64,000 nt of DNA from Pseudomonas xionganensis (GCF_009763245.1 NZ_WKJZ01000001.1:62001-126000); one strand, 5' to 3'. Positions 44,781-55,246 are shown, counted from the stretch's first letter. Numbers and translations are program-made. Notes: generated by a model from the sequence alone, not told the origin.

Positions 44781-45999
44781 GGCCGGCCTCCTCTTTGCGG
44801 TAAGTGATGGCGCCGTTGAAGATGCGCTGGCGCAGACGCCCCGGCTGCACCGCATAGGCCAGTTCGGCCGGCTGCTGTACATCCCACAGGCACAGGTCGG
44901 CGGTTGCCCCGACTGCGATCCGCCCCAGTTCGGGCAGGCCCAGGGCGCGGGCGCCATGGGCGGTCATGCCGGCCAGGGCCTCGCGCGGGGTCAGGCGGAA
45001 CAGGGTGCAGGCCAGGTTGAGGTTAAGGGTCGGAAAACAGATGGGCGCGGTGCCGGGGTTGGCGTCGCTGGCCACCGCCATGGGCACCTGGTGTTGGCGC
45101 AGCAGCTCGATGGGCGGCAACTGGGTCTCGCGCAGGGTATGGAAGGCGCCAGGCAGCAACACGGCCACGGTGCCGGCGACGGCCATGGCCTGCACCCCGG
45201 CCTCGTCGAGAAACTCGATATGGTCGGCGGACAGGCCCCGGTAGCGCGCGGTCAGGGCGCTGGCGCCCTGGTTGGAGAGCTGCTCGGCATGGGCCTTGAC
45301 CGCCAGGCCATGGGCCTGGGCGGCCTGAAATACGCGCTCGCACTGGGCCGGGCTAAAGCCGATATGTTCGCAGAACACATCCACCGCATCGGCCAGGCCC
45401 TCGGCGGCTGCGGCCGGGATGATGGCTTCACAGATCAGGCGGATATAGCCGTCGCTGTCGCCGGCAAACTCCGGCGGCAGGGCATGGGCCGCCAGCAGGC
45501 TGGTGCGGATGCGCACCGGGCGCAGCTGGCCCAGGCGACGCGCCACTCGCAGCATCTTCAGCTCATCGGCCAGGCTCAGGCCATAGCCGGACTTGATCTC
45601 CAGGGTGGTCACGCCATCGGCCAGCAGGGCATCCAGGCGCGGCAGGCTGGCCTCGACCAGCTCTTCCTCGCTGGCCGCGCGGGTGGCGCGCACGCTGCTG
45701 AGGATGCCGCCGCCGGCCTGGGCGATCTCGGCGTAGCTGACGCCTTCCAGGCGCTGCTCGAACTCGCCGGCGCGATTGCCGGCATAGACCAGATGGCTGT
45801 GGCAATCCACCAGCCCCGGGGTCATCACCCCGCCCCGCCCGGCCTCGATGGCGCCCAGGGCCGCCGACTCGGGAAACTCACGGCTCGGCCACAGGCCCGC
45901 CACCTTGCCATCGGCCACCAGCAGGTTGACTGGCCCTTCCAGGGTGCTCAGCCCATCGAACAGGCAGAGCTCACGCCAGAGCAGAGAGGGAGTGGACAT
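44770..45999 (-). CDS. hutI: Imidazolonepropionase
   Basis: Third enzyme: imidazolone propionate to formiminoglutamate. 409 residues of the amidohydrolase fold; metal-binding HSH in [14 protein letters not shown], then [15 protein letters not shown] and the catalytic Asp in [13 protein letters not shown] 45999 with AAGGAGCGCC just upstream. First gene of the hutIGUH message, read divergently from hutD. Confidence 0.97.
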   Translation of the reverse strand: MSTPSLLWRELCLFDGLSTLEGPVNLLVADGKVAGLWPSREFPESAALGAIEAGRGGVMTPGLVDCHSHLVYAGNRAGEFEQRLEGVSYAEIAQAGGGILSSVRATRAASEEELVEASLPRLDALLADGVTTLEIKSGYGLSLADELKMLRVARRLGQLRPVRIRTSLLAAHALPPEFAGDSDGYIRLICEAIIPAAAAEGLADAVDVFCEHIGFSPAQCERVFQAAQAHGLAVKAHAEQLSNQGASALTARYRGLSADHIEFLDEAGVQAMAVAGTVAVLLPGAFHTLRETQLPPIELLRQHQVPMAVASDANPGTAPICFPTLNLNLACTLFRLTPREALAGMTAHGARALGLPELGRIAVGATADLCLWDVQQPAELAYAVQPGRLRQRIFNGAITYRKEEAGHAG

Positions 46000-46020
46000 G
46001 GGGCGCTCCTTGATCGAAGT

Positions 46021-46030
46021 TGTATATACA
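46021..46030. promoter_or_regulatory. HutC-type operator before hutI
   Basis: TGTATATACA palindrome 22 bp upstream of the hutI start codon, same core as 46208-46219. Confidence 0.75.
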
Positions 46031-46207
46031 TTAGAAGCTGACTGGTCAGTCGTCAACCCCCAGCACGCAAACCCAACCACCCTCAGAGAGCGCCTGGAAT
46101 AGGCGGCTCACGCAGAAAAACAGCGGCGAAACTGAACCGGAACGGCCGTGCAAGCCGACCAGCGGCCGTCAGGCTCAGCCGGTGGGCTGTGCAGCGACTA
46201 TCGGGTA

Positions 46208-46219
46208 ATGTATATACAT
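46208..46219. promoter_or_regulatory. HutC-type operator before hutD
   Basis: ATGTATATACAT perfect palindrome 25 bp before hutD. The pair would allow HutC to shut both divergent promoters. Confidence 0.78.
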
Positions 46220-46243
46220 ATAAGCCAATCAATGAGAATCCCC

Positions 46244-46831
46244 ATGCCCATCCGCCTGATCGACAGCCGCAGCGCCCGTCAATTGCCCTGGAAAAATGGC
46301 CAGGGCGTCACCCTGGAACTGGCCATCGCCCCGCCTGGCGCCGGACTGGATGATTTCGACTGGCGGATCAGCAGCGCCCGGGTGGCGAGCGGCGGGCCCT
46401 TCTCCCACTTTCCCGGTATCGACCGCAGCCTGGCCCTGCTCAGTGGCGCGGGGCTGCGCCTGAACATGCCCGAGGCGGTCATCCTCGATTCGCACAACCC
46501 CGTAGTGAGCTTTGCCGGCGAGCTGGAGGTGCAGGCCGAACTGCTCGACGGCCCGGTGCAGGATTTCAATCTGATGAGTCGCCGCGACCGCTGGCGGCAG
46601 CGCCTGGAGTACCGAGAACTGGAGGGTGAGACCTGGCTGGACTGCAGCGAGGTGCTGATGATCTACCACCTGGCCGGGGCAGCACTGGAGTGCCTCCCGC
46701 CGCACGGCCAGCGGCAGCGACTGGAGGATGGTCAGGGCCTGTTGCTGGAGCAGGAGACAGGGCGCTGGCGACTGAGCAGCGGCGGCAATAGCCGACTGCT
46801 GCTGGCCTTTCTGCAACGGCTGGAGAGTTGA
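46244..46831 (+). CDS. hutD: HutD family protein
   Basis: Bicupin protein of 195 residues, thought to guard against over-activity of the hut pathway. Motifs: PWKNGQGVTLELA near 20, DWRISSARVASGGPFSHFPG near 45, and DFNLMSRRDRW near 105. ATG 46244 was chosen because it begins at the conserved IRLIDSRSARQLPWKNG segment; the open frame upstream crosses the operator. Divergent from hutI, convergent with hslR. Confidence 0.93.
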   Translation: MPIRLIDSRSARQLPWKNGQGVTLELAIAPPGAGLDDFDWRISSARVASGGPFSHFPGIDRSLALLSGAGLRLNMPEAVILDSHNPVVSFAGELEVQAELLDGPVQDFNLMSRRDRWRQRLEYRELEGETWLDCSEVLMIYHLAGAALECLPPHGQRQRLEDGQGLLLEQETGRWRLSSGGNSRLLLAFLQRLES

Positions 46832-46866
46832 TCAGTCTGGGGCTGCACTCGCCGAGCAGCCGCCCT

Positions 46867-47289
46867 TTACTCCTCGTCCGCCCAGGGATGGCTGGCCACC
46901 CGCTGCTCGTTGAAACTGTGCAACTGACGACGCTGTTTCTTGCTCGGCCTGCCATCGGTCTGCAGCCCCAGGGCGCCGGCCTTGCGCTGCTGCGTAGCCT
47001 GCTCGCGGCGCTGCACGCTTTCCGGGGTTTCGGCATACAGCAGCTGGGCCTCGGGAGCGCCCCGGCGCACCGCAGACAGCCCCAGCACGACCACGGTGCG
47101 CTCATCGAAACCGCTGCGGATCACATATTCGTCCCCCAGCCTGGGTTCCTTGCCGGGTTTGCAGCGCTCACCGCGGTGATGCACCTTGCCGCCTTCGATA
47201 GCCGCCTTGGCCAGGGCCCGGGTCTTGTAGAAACGCGCCGCCCATAGCCATTTGTCCAGTCGCACCTTGTCGTCGTCTTTATCTTTCAT
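46867..47289 (-). CDS. hslR: Heat-shock protein 15, ribosome-associated S4 protein
   Basis: RNA-binding protein of 140 residues that recycles stalled 50S subunits carrying nascent chains. S4 domain about 9-70 (VRLDKWLWAARFYKTRALAK, then GGKVHHRGERCKPGKEPRLGD) and a basic C-terminal tail (GRPSKKQRRQL). ATG 47289 starts just before the S4 domain; the open frame upstream has no ribosome site. Divergent from rimB. Confidence 0.93.
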   Translation of the reverse strand: MKDKDDDKVRLDKWLWAARFYKTRALAKAAIEGGKVHHRGERCKPGKEPRLGDEYVIRSGFDERTVVVLGLSAVRRGAPEAQLLYAETPESVQRREQATQQRKAGALGLQTDGRPSKKQRRQLHSFNEQRVASHPWADEE

Positions 47290-47385
47290 CCGCCATCCGC
47301 TGCTGAACTCAAATGAGGCTATTTTGCCTGATGCAGTTGTCATAAGGGCCAACTAGAATGCCCGGCAAATCAGGGGGCGCCCAGC

Positions 47386-47850
47386 GTGAAAAGCTTCGAC
47401 CAACTGGCCGTGATCGGCCTGCGTGAATGGATCAACCTGCCGCAGCTAGGGGTGATCGGCCTGCGCGCCAAGATCGACACCGGCGCCAGCACCTCCAGCC
47501 TGCACGCCAGTGATATCCAGCCCTTCGAGCGTGACGGCCAGCCCTGGGTGCGCTTCACCGCCCATATCGGCACTCTGGTGCAGCGCCGCCACCGCTGCGA
47601 GGCGCCCCTGCTGTCGGTGAAGAAGATCAAGAGCTCCAACGGCCAGGCGCAGTCGCGCTATGTGATCCGCACCCTGCTCACCCTGGGCGCGCGCGAGTGG
47701 CCGGTGGACTTCACCCTGACCTGCCGCAAGACCATGCGCTACCGCCTGCTGCTGGGGGCCAAGGCCCTGGTCGACGGCCAGTTGCTGGTCAACCCGGCGC
47801 TGACCTACGTACAAGACAAACCCACCCTCGCTGACCCTGGTGCCCAATGA
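47386..47850 (+). CDS. rimB: RimB-like retropepsin-type protease partner of RimK
   Basis: Protein of 154 residues with the aspartic-protease-like motif [14 protein letters not shown] (about 27-40) and the family end [16 protein letters not shown]. Known as the ATP-dependent zinc protease or RimB family that works with RimK on ribosomal S6 tails. It starts with GTG 47386 behind AGGGGGCGCC and overlaps rimK by 4 bp. The small rimA gene of some Pseudomonas is not seen upstream. Confidence 0.87.
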   Translation: MKSFDQLAVIGLREWINLPQLGVIGLRAKIDTGASTSSLHASDIQPFERDGQPWVRFTAHIGTLVQRRHRCEAPLLSVKKIKSSNGQAQSRYVIRTLLTLGAREWPVDFTLTCRKTMRYRLLLGAKALVDGQLLVNPALTYVQDKPTLADPGAQ

Positions 47851-48752
47851 AGATCGCCGTGCTGTCGCGCAATCCGCGCCTGTATTCCACCCGCCGCCTG
47901 GTCGAAGCCGGCCAGCAGCGGGGCCATGAGATGGTGGTGATCGACACCCTGCGCGCCTATATGAACATTGCCAGCCACAAGCCGCAGATCCACTACCGGG
48001 GCAAGCCACTGGAAGGCTTTGATGCGGTGATCCCGCGCATCGGCGCCTCGGTGACCTTCTATGGCTGCGCGGTGCTGCGCCAGTTCGAGATGATGGGGGT
48101 GTTCCCGCTCAACGAGTCGGTGGCCATTGCCCGTTCCCGCGACAAGCTGCGCTCGCTGCAGCTGCTGTCGCGGCGCGGCATCGGCCTGCCGGTGACCGGC
48201 TTTGCCCACTCCCCCGACGACATCCCCGACCTGATCGACATGGTCAACGGCGCCCCGCTGGTGATCAAGGTGCTGGAAGGCACCCAGGGCATCGGCGTGG
48301 TGCTCTGTGAAACCGAGAAGGCCGCCGAATCGGTGATCGAGGCCTTTATGGGCCTCAAGCAGGACATCATGGTGCAGGAATACATCAAGGAAGCCGGCGG
48401 CGCGGATATTCGCTGCTTCGTGGTCGGCGACAAGGTGATCGCCTCGATGAAGCGTCAGGCCAAGCCCGGCGAGTTTCGCAGCAACCTGCACCGCGGCGGC
48501 AGCGCCAGCCTGATCAAGATCACCCCCGAGGAGCGCATGACCGCCATCCGCGCGGCCAAGGTCATGGGCCTGTCGGTGGCCGGGGTGGATATCCTGCGCT
48601 CCAACCACGGGCCGCTGGTGATGGAGGTGAACTCCTCCCCCGGCCTGGAAGGCATCGAGACCACCACCGGCAAGGATGTGGCCAGCCTGGTGATCCAGTA
48701 CCTGGAAAAGAACGGCGGCCCGCATCTGACCCGCACCAAGGGCAAGGGCTGA
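47847..48752 (+). CDS. rimK: Ribosomal protein S6 glutamate ligase
   Basis: ATP-grasp ligase of 301 residues that adds glutamates to ribosomal protein S6. Pre-ATP-grasp segment (1-95) then the ATP-grasp domain: [36 protein letters not shown] and [13 protein letters not shown] with the metal-binding Glu and Asn. Start ATG overlaps the rimB stop (ATGA). Complete and normal in length. Confidence 0.96.
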   Translation: MKIAVLSRNPRLYSTRRLVEAGQQRGHEMVVIDTLRAYMNIASHKPQIHYRGKPLEGFDAVIPRIGASVTFYGCAVLRQFEMMGVFPLNESVAIARSRDKLRSLQLLSRRGIGLPVTGFAHSPDDIPDLIDMVNGAPLVIKVLEGTQGIGVVLCETEKAAESVIEAFMGLKQDIMVQEYIKEAGGADIRCFVVGDKVIASMKRQAKPGEFRSNLHRGGSASLIKITPEERMTAIRAAKVMGLSVAGVDILRSNHGPLVMEVNSSPGLEGIETTTGKDVASLVIQYLEKNGGPHLTRTKGKG

Positions 48753-48882
48753 GCCGGAAGTAGGCCAAGCCTGCTTCGCCCCGGCAAACGCCCGGCCAGC
48801 AATGGTCGGGCCGGTGGCACAGATGACCACAGGACGCGGCAGGGATGCCGAGACGCAGACTAAAGTAGCGCCCCCATAATCC

Positions 48883-51800
48883 CTACCCCTGATGCGCCTC
48901 CAGCCAGGCGATAAATTCGCGCTCGACCAGCGGGCGGCTGAAGTGAAATCCCTGGCCCAGGGAGCAGCCATTGCGCCGCAGGCAATCGTACTGCCAGGGG
49001 GTTTCGATGCCCTCGGCCACGCACTCCAGGCCCAGGTTGCGGGCGATCACCAGGATGGTCTGCACCAGCATCAGGCCACTGCCATCGCTGCCATCCATAT
49101 CCCAGGTAAAGCTGCGGTCAATCTTCAGCCGATCCAGGGGCAGACGCTTGAGGTAGGTCAGGGATGAATAGCCCGTGCCGAAGTCGTCGATGGCAAAGCG
49201 CACGCCCAGGGCCTTGAGCGCCTGCATATTGGCGATGCACTGCTGCACATCCTCCACCAGCACCCCTTCGGTGATTTCCAGTTCCAGGGCCGTGGCCGGC
49301 AGACCGTGACGCTGCAGGCAGTCGCGCACGCGCAGCACGCAGCCGGCCTGGCGCAACTCCCGGGGGCTGAGGTTGACCGCCAGGACCAGCTGCGGCCAGC
49401 GGGGCAGCCAGCGTGCCAGGCTGGCGCAGGCCTGTTCCAGCACCCAGACACCCAGCTCCTCGATCAGCCCGGTTTCCTCGGCCAGGGGAATAAAGTCCGC
49501 CGGCATGATTTCGCCGCGCTCCGGGTGGCGCCAGCGCACCAGCACCTCGGCACCCGCCACCCGGCCGGTGGCCAGGGCCAGTTGCGGCTGGAACACCAGG
49601 TACAGCTGATTGCGCGCGATGGCCTGGCGCAGCTCACTCTGCAGCAGCAGGCGCTGGTCGATGGCTGCCTGCATCTCCGGCGCGAAGAAGTGCAAGGCGT
49701 TGCGCCCGGAATGCTTGGCCCGGTACATGGCGGTATCGGCCTGCTTCAGCACATCGGCGGCCACCTGGGCGCCAAAGGGATGCAGGGCGATGCCGATGCT
49801 GGCGCTGATGGACAGCTCGTGACCGTCGATGGTGCAACTGCCGTTAAGGCTTTTCAGCAGTTTTTCCCCCGCGGCGGCCGCATGCTCGGCGGCCACCTGC
49901 GGGCAGCTGTCGAGGCCTTCGAGCAGCACCACGAATTCGTCGCCACCCATGCGCGCCAGGGTGTCTTCGGCGCGCAACTGGCGCGCCAGGCGCATGGTTA
50001 CCTCACGCAACAGGCCGTCACCCACCAGATGCCCGAGGCTGTCGTTGACCGTCTTGAAATGATCCAGATCGATAAACAGCAGCGCGCCCAGGGTGTTCTC
50101 GCGCAGCTCGCGGTCCATGGCATGTTGCAGGCGATCGAGCAGCAGCCGGCGATTGGGCAGACCGGTCAGCTCGTCACTGTAGGCCAGGCGTTCGATCTCG
50201 TGCTGGTAGCGCTGGCGCTCGGAAATATCGGTGATGCTGCCGCGGATCAGCAATGGCTCGCCCGGCATGCGCACCAGGCGCACCTCGCAGGGGATCTGCC
50301 GACCGGCGCTGTCACGGTGCAGCCACTCGAACACCGGCGCCTCACCCTCGATGGCGCGACGCAGATAGCCCTCCCCCGCCAGCGCCGACTCGCGGCCATC
50401 GGCCTGGCGCGGCGGGCTCAGCTCCAGCACGCTCTTGCCCAGCAACTCGCTGCGGCTATAGCAGAACAGGCGCAGGGCATTCTCGTTGCAATCGACCATG
50501 CCCTGGCGCGGACTGAACAGCACGATGGCTTCCGGGGCATGCTCGATCATGGTGCGGTAGCGCGCCTCGGCCTGGAAGCGCTCGCTGATATCCTCCACCA
50601 GCAGCAGAAACATGCGCACCCGCCCACTGGCATGGCGCACCGCGCGCAGGCTCAGGCGCGCCTGCACCCGGGAGCCGTCGGGGCGCACAAAGCATTTGTC
50701 CAGCTCATAGCCCTCCTGCGCCCCGGCATGCACCTGATTGAGCAGGGCCTGCTCGGCCACCAGCTCTTCGGCCAGCGACAGACTGGCCCAGGTCGACTGC
50801 TGAAGCTCTTCACGGCTGCGGCCGAGGATGCTGCACAGTTTGTCGTTGACCTCCTCCCACTCGAAGCTGGGCCCGGTCAGGGCCATGCCGATCAGCGGCG
50901 CCTCGAAGAACAGCTGCAGGCGCTCGTCGCGCTCGCGCAGCTGTTGCTCGGCATGCTTGCGCGCGCTGACGTCCTGCAGGGCGCCGAATACCTTGACCAG
51001 CTCCGCACCATCGCGCTCGACCACGCCGCGGATGCGCACCCAGCGGCTCTTGCCCTTGGCCGTGAGCAGCCGCACTTCGATATCGAAGCGGTCCTGACCG
51101 CTGATCAGCTGCTGCAGGGTCTGCTCGGCCAGCTCGCGGCCGCTGGCATCCAGGTAGTCCAGGGCCTCGTCCAGCACCGGGGTGCCATGCTTGGGGTCCA
51201 GTTCGTAGATGCGGAAACAGCCCGGGCTCCAGTCCATGCTGCGTTCGGGCATGTTCAGCACCCAGCCACCGAGGTTGGCGATGTCCTCGGTCTGGCTGAA
51301 CAGGTAGCTCTGGCGCAACAGCTCCTCACGCTGCTGGCGCACCTGGGCGGCCAGCAGCTCACGGCTGCTGACATCCTGCTGGAGGATGACGAAATGGCTG
51401 ACCCCCTGTTCATCCTCCATGGGGGCCAGGGTCAGTTCGCTCCAGAACTGGCTGCCGTCCTTGCGGTAGGTGCGCAAGACCACAGCGCAAGGTGCGCCGG
51501 CCTGAGTGGCACGCTGCAACTTGCCCAGTTCCTGCTGTTGATGATCGCTGCCCAGGAGGAAATCCCAGTTGCGCCCCAGGCTCTCGTCCCGGCTATAGCC
51601 ACTGATACGCTCGAAGGCCGGATTGCAGTAAAGCAGCGGCTGCTGCGCCTGGCGCGCATCGATGATCATCACCCCCAGGGGGCTGGCCTCCAGCGCCAGG
51701 TTGGCCAGGGCCAGTTGCTGCTGCATCTGCGCACTACGCCCCAGGGCCTGGCGCAGGTCACTCAGGGCACGGCCCACCAGCAGGGTGGCGATCACAAACA

Positions 51801-52644
51801 GCAGCACACTCAGGTGCAGTTCCTGACGCTGCGGGTCGAGCCAGACCAGGGTATCGCTCAGCCCCTGCAGCAGGGGCCAGAGCAGCACCATCAGGGTGGT
51901 CAGCAGGGCGCCACAGAGTGCTCCGGCAAAGCCCCAGGGCAGGGCCAGGCCCAGCAGCATCACGCCGATCAGTTGCAGGTTCAGACTCAGCGGCAACCAG
52001 CCCAGGGCCCAGGGCATGCCCAGCAGCAGCGCCAGCAACAGGTACCAGGGCGGCCATGGCCCCAGCTTGTCCAGCTCCGCCCCAGCCTGGGGCGCGGCCA
52101 GCCAGCCGCGCTGCTGCAAGTGCGGGCCCAGACAGACCAAGAGGGGCACCGCCACCGCCAGGGTGGTCAGGCTATCGGCCAGCCACAGGGTCAGGCTGGC
52201 CGATAGCAGGTGCTCACGGGGCAACAGGCCGGTCAGCCAGAGATTGCTCTGCACCCCCAGCGCCACCGGAATCAGCGGCAGCAACACCCCCAGCAGCATC
52301 AGGCGCAGCAAGTGGCGCAGATGAGGCAGCATCACCTCGATCGGCTGCAGCCGCAGCAACAGCCAGGCCAGCCCCACGCCCAGGGTTTCAGGCACGGCAT
52401 AGAGGGGGGCCCACTGCCAGTCCAGGCCCCACAGGGGAATACTGAGCATGGAGTTCAGGTACAGCGCCAGCAACACCCGCGGCCCCCACCACAGGGTCAT
52501 CACCAGGGCCAGGGCCAACGGCAGGTGCAACAGCGCCGCCCCATCGGCAAACTGGGTTGCCAGGGCCAGCCAGGTGGCCAGGTGCAACACCGGCAGCGGC
52601 AGCCACCAGGTCCATCTGGGCAAACGGTCGGGAGCAGCTGGCAT
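48883..52644 (-). CDS. MASE1-PAS-GGDEF-EAL membrane c-di-GMP protein
   Basis: Protein of 1253 residues. An eight-helix MASE1-like sensor (about 1-305), three or four PAS domains (about 320-830), GGDEF (about 840-995) and EAL (about 1005-1250). The cyclase motif GGDEF is intact with an RxxD inhibitory site (RAED) five residues upstream. In the EAL domain the first motif is EVL instead of EAL, a tolerated change, and the catalytic DDFGTGYSS and KIDRSF are present, so it may be bifunctional. ATG 52644 is preferred because the MASE1 helices begin right after it; three in-frame ATGs lie upstream without a good ribosome site. It is a second large protein of the same logic as rmcA in this window. 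Confidence 0.92.
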   Translation of the reverse strand: MPAAPDRLPRWTWWLPLPVLHLATWLALATQFADGAALLHLPLALALVMTLWWGPRVLLALYLNSMLSIPLWGLDWQWAPLYAVPETLGVGLAWLLLRLQPIEVMLPHLRHLLRLMLLGVLLPLIPVALGVQSNLWLTGLLPREHLLSASLTLWLADSLTTLAVAVPLLVCLGPHLQQRGWLAAPQAGAELDKLGPWPPWYLLLALLLGMPWALGWLPLSLNLQLIGVMLLGLALPWGFAGALCGALLTTLMVLLWPLLQGLSDTLVWLDPQRQELHLSVLLFVIATLLVGRALSDLRQALGRSAQMQQQLALANLALEASPLGVMIIDARQAQQPLLYCNPAFERISGYSRDESLGRNWDFLLGSDHQQQELGKLQRATQAGAPCAVVLRTYRKDGSQFWSELTLAPMEDEQGVSHFVILQQDVSSRELLAAQVRQQREELLRQSYLFSQTEDIANLGGWVLNMPERSMDWSPGCFRIYELDPKHGTPVLDEALDYLDASGRELAEQTLQQLISGQDRFDIEVRLLTAKGKSRWVRIRGVVERDGAELVKVFGALQDVSARKHAEQQLRERDERLQLFFEAPLIGMALTGPSFEWEEVNDKLCSILGRSREELQQSTWASLSLAEELVAEQALLNQVHAGAQEGYELDKCFVRPDGSRVQARLSLRAVRHASGRVRMFLLLVEDISERFQAEARYRTMIEHAPEAIVLFSPRQGMVDCNENALRLFCYSRSELLGKSVLELSPPRQADGRESALAGEGYLRRAIEGEAPVFEWLHRDSAGRQIPCEVRLVRMPGEPLLIRGSITDISERQRYQHEIERLAYSDELTGLPNRRLLLDRLQHAMDRELRENTLGALLFIDLDHFKTVNDSLGHLVGDGLLREVTMRLARQLRAEDTLARMGGDEFVVLLEGLDSCPQVAAEHAAAAGEKLLKSLNGSCTIDGHELSISASIGIALHPFGAQVAADVLKQADTAMYRAKHSGRNALHFFAPEMQAAIDQRLLLQSELRQAIARNQLYLVFQPQLALATGRVAGAEVLVRWRHPERGEIMPADFIPLAEETGLIEELGVWVLEQACASLARWLPRWPQLVLAVNLSPRELRQAGCVLRVRDCLQRHGLPATALELEITEGVLVEDVQQCIANMQALKALGVRFAIDDFGTGYSSLTYLKRLPLDRLKIDRSFTWDMDGSDGSGLMLVQTILVIARNLGLECVAEGIETPWQYDCLRRNGCSLGQGFHFSRPLVEREFIAWLEAHQG

Positions 52645-52851
52645 AGGGATACCTGCAGACAATGCCGGAAGCCGGCCGTGCATACGCCAGCACATGACGA
52701 ACACTCGGCAGGACCTTTTGAGCATAGTTCAGCTCAACCGGAGGATCAGCAAAGTCTATGCCGGGAAGATGACCAGCCAGTTGCGGGGCGCCTCGCCCAG
52801 CGCGCTGGCGGGCAAGCCTGCGGCATGTCCGCCCCTGAATATAGGCGCTGC

Positions 52852-54165
52852 CTAGACCGCGTCGCGCGGCAACAGCAACCCCAGCGGCAGGCACACCCGC
52901 GCCTCCAGCCCACCGCCGGAACGATTGCGCAGCTCCACGCTGCCACCATGCAGGGCGGCGATACGCTTGACGATCGCCAGGCCCAGACCGGCGCCCTTGC
53001 CGCCCCGGGCGCGATCGCCGCGGATAAAGGGGTTGAAGATGCTGCCCAGCTCGGCCGGGTCGAGCCCTGCACCACGATCCAGCACGCTGAGCACCACATA
53101 GGGCGCACTGCAGTCGCCGGACAGCGATACCGCCACCTCCACCGCATTGCCGCCATAGCGCAGGGCATTTTCGATCAGATTGACCAGCAGGCGCTTGATC
53201 GACACCCGGCGCAGCGGAAAGGCTGGCACCGGCTCCAGGCACAGACGCACCACCTCGGCCTTCTGGTTGTAGGGCGCCACCACTTCGCGGATCAGCTCCA
53301 GCAGATCCAGTGCCTCCACCGGCTCGTCGCGGCCATCGCGGATAAAGGCCAGGAACTGATCGAGGATGGCATCCATATCCTCGATATCGCGCACCATGTC
53401 CTCGGTCAGCTCGGAGTCGTTGTGCAGAAACTCCAGGGACAGACGCAGGCGGGTCAGGGGGGTGCGCAGGTCATGGGACACACCGGCCAGCATCAGCTCA
53501 CGCTCGCGGGCGGCCTGCTCGACATCCTCGGCCATCTGGTTGAAGGCGCGATACACCTCGGTCATCTCGCTGGGCGTATCGCTGATCGGCAGGCGTACAC
53601 TGCGCCCCTGGCCGATCTGCCGGGCGGCGAACACCAGGCGCTTGAGCGGCGCATTGAGCTGCATGACGAAGATCCAGGCCGCCGCGGTGGACAGCAAGCC
53701 AATGGCGAGGAACCAGCCGAGCACGTTCCAGATCCGCTGGCCGCGCAACGGGTGCGGATACAGCGGCACCCGCAGCCATTCATCACCCAAGGCCGGGGCC
53801 CTTACCCACAGCGCCGGCGGGCTCTTGGCCCGCACCCGCACCTCGGTATCCGGGCCCAGTTCGGTCTGCATCTGGCGCTGGAAGATCTCGCTGTAGGGCC
53901 AGTGCTGCTCGGTATTCGGCACCTGGGCATGGGGCACGGGTTTCAGCCCGGCCGCCTCGGCGATGGTGGCGCGGTCTTCCGGGTCCGCCGCCCAGTAGGC
54001 ACGCAGGGTCAGGGCCGCGCCGTGGCTGTACTGGCGATCGACCAGCACGTCCTCGTTCATCATCAGATAAACCAGGGTCAGCGCCTTGGAGAACAGCACC
54101 ACGATCAGCACCAGCCACAGGGTGCGGGCGAAGAAGCTTTGCGGGAACCAGAGCGGGGTTTTCAT
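52852..54165 (-). CDS. envZ: Sensor histidine kinase EnvZ/AmgS
   Basis: Membrane kinase of 437 residues. Two membrane helices (about 12-32 and 153-175) enclose a periplasmic domain; a HAMP linker, the phospho-acceptor His in SHDLRTPLTRLR (about 235) and an ATPase domain with N-box LIENALRYGG and G-box GKGAGLGLAIV follow. ATG 54165 follows the REP pair, with the membrane helix right after it. Partner is OmpR downstream in the reading order (54262-54996), with a REP between. In P. aeruginosa this pair (AmgRS) controls the membrane-stress response to aminoglycosides. Confidence 0.94.
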   Translation of the reverse strand: MKTPLWFPQSFFARTLWLVLIVVLFSKALTLVYLMMNEDVLVDRQYSHGAALTLRAYWAADPEDRATIAEAAGLKPVPHAQVPNTEQHWPYSEIFQRQMQTELGPDTEVRVRAKSPPALWVRAPALGDEWLRVPLYPHPLRGQRIWNVLGWFLAIGLLSTAAAWIFVMQLNAPLKRLVFAARQIGQGRSVRLPISDTPSEMTEVYRAFNQMAEDVEQAARERELMLAGVSHDLRTPLTRLRLSLEFLHNDSELTEDMVRDIEDMDAILDQFLAFIRDGRDEPVEALDLLELIREVVAPYNQKAEVVRLCLEPVPAFPLRRVSIKRLLVNLIENALRYGGNAVEVAVSLSGDCSAPYVVLSVLDRGAGLDPAELGSIFNPFIRGDRARGGKGAGLGLAIVKRIAALHGGSVELRNRSGGGLEARVCLPLGLLLPRDAV

Positions 54166-54182
54166 GGTTGCTCGATGGGGTC

Positions 54183-54255
54183 GTAGGGTGGATCGCGCCT
54201 TATCGATCCACCGAGTAGAAACAGAGGTGGATGAATAAAGCGTCATCCACCCTAG
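54183..54255. repeat. REP pair between ompR and envZ
   Basis: GTAGGGTGGATCG...CGATCCACC and GGTGGATGAA...TCATCCACCCTAG form a head-to-head palindromic pair within the ompR-envZ operon. Confidence 0.7.
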
Positions 54256-54261
54256 GGCGAG

Positions 54262-54996
54262 TTACTTGCTGCCATCCGGCACAAAGACATAGCCCACGCC
54301 CCAGACCGTCTGGATATAGCGCGGCTTGGACGGGTCCGGCTCGATCAGGCGGCGCAAGCGGCTGATCTGCACATCGATGGAGCGCTCCAGGGCATCCCAC
54401 TCGCGGCCCCGGGCCAGGTTCATCAGCTTGTCGCGGGTCAGGGGCTCGCGGGCATGCTGCACCAGGGCCTTGAGCACGGCGAACTCGCCGGTGGTGAGCA
54501 TATGCACTTCGCCTCCCTTCTTCAGCTCGCGGGTGGCCAGGCTCAATTCGTAGTCACCGAAGCTTACCGTCTCGTCCTCACTGCCCGGCGCGCCCGGCAC
54601 CACCGGCGCCTGGCGGCGCAGCACGGCCTTGATCCGCGCCAGCAGCTCACGCGGGTTGAACGGCTTGGCCAGGTAGTCGTCGGCGCCCAGTTCCAGGCCC
54701 TGGATACGGCTGGCCTCGTCACCCTTGGCGGTGAGCATGATGATCGGCACCTGGTTGTTGCCCTCGCGCAGGCGGCGACAGGCGGACAGGCCATCCTCGC
54801 CCGGCAGCATCAGGTCGAGCACCACCAGATTGAACAGCTCGCGGGCCAGCAGGCGGTCCATCTGCTCGACGTTTTCCACCGCACGCACGCGGTAGCCCTG
54901 TTCATCGAAGAAGCGTTCCAGCAGGCGACGCAAACGGGCGTCGTCATCGACGATCAGGATCTTTTCGCCTTCAACGGGAAGTGCAGTGCTGCTCAT
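54262..54996 (-). CDS. ompR: Response regulator OmpR/AmgR
   Basis: Two-component regulator of 244 residues: receiver domain with acid pair DD (VDDDARL), phospho-acceptor Asp in VVLDLMLPGEDG (about 61) and Lys in LAKPFNPRELLAR; winged-helix OmpR DNA-binding domain (about 145-240) with LTRDKLMNLARGREWDALER and YIQTVWGVGYVFVP. First gene of the ompR-envZ operon, divergent from tex. Confidence 0.96.
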   Translation of the reverse strand: MSSTALPVEGEKILIVDDDARLRRLLERFFDEQGYRVRAVENVEQMDRLLARELFNLVVLDLMLPGEDGLSACRRLREGNNQVPIIMLTAKGDEASRIQGLELGADDYLAKPFNPRELLARIKAVLRRQAPVVPGAPGSEDETVSFGDYELSLATRELKKGGEVHMLTTGEFAVLKALVQHAREPLTRDKLMNLARGREWDALERSIDVQISRLRRLIEPDPSKPRYIQTVWGVGYVFVPDGSK

Positions 54997-55146
54997 TCAG
55001 GGCTCCTTGACCAGGCATCCGCCGGGCACGGACGCGCTGGCAGTATGCAGTTGCCGGCATTATGGCGCAGAAGCCGCAACCAACATGCAGGCCATTGTTA
55101 GCAGATTTTTCCCCAACGGCGTCCCAGCAGCAGCGAACAGGGTGTT

Positions 55147-55152
55147 TATAAT
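55147..55152 (+). promoter_or_regulatory. Possible tex -10 box
   Basis: Perfect TATAAT about 160 bp before tex, with no clear -35 element. Confidence 0.4.
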
Positions 55153-55193
55153 GCGCGCCGTATCGACGCAGCAGTCGCGACGCGACAGGCTTT

Positions 55194-55246
55194 TCTGCCC
55201 TTCACCTTCCGGGAGAAGGTGGCGCGCAGCGCCGAATGAGGGCAGA
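55194..55246. repeat. Stem-loop repeat in the ompR-tex gap
   Basis: TCTGCCCT...CACCTTC-cggg-GAAGGTG...AGGGCAGA nested inverted repeats; style of the dispersed hairpins found in many Pseudomonas gaps. The rest of 54997-55314 holds no gene. Confidence 0.55.

Noticed and set aside
49306..52206. Open frame of 966 codons on the plus strand
   Set aside because: Antisense shadow of the MASE1-GGDEF-EAL gene; Gln/His/Ala-rich nonsense composition.
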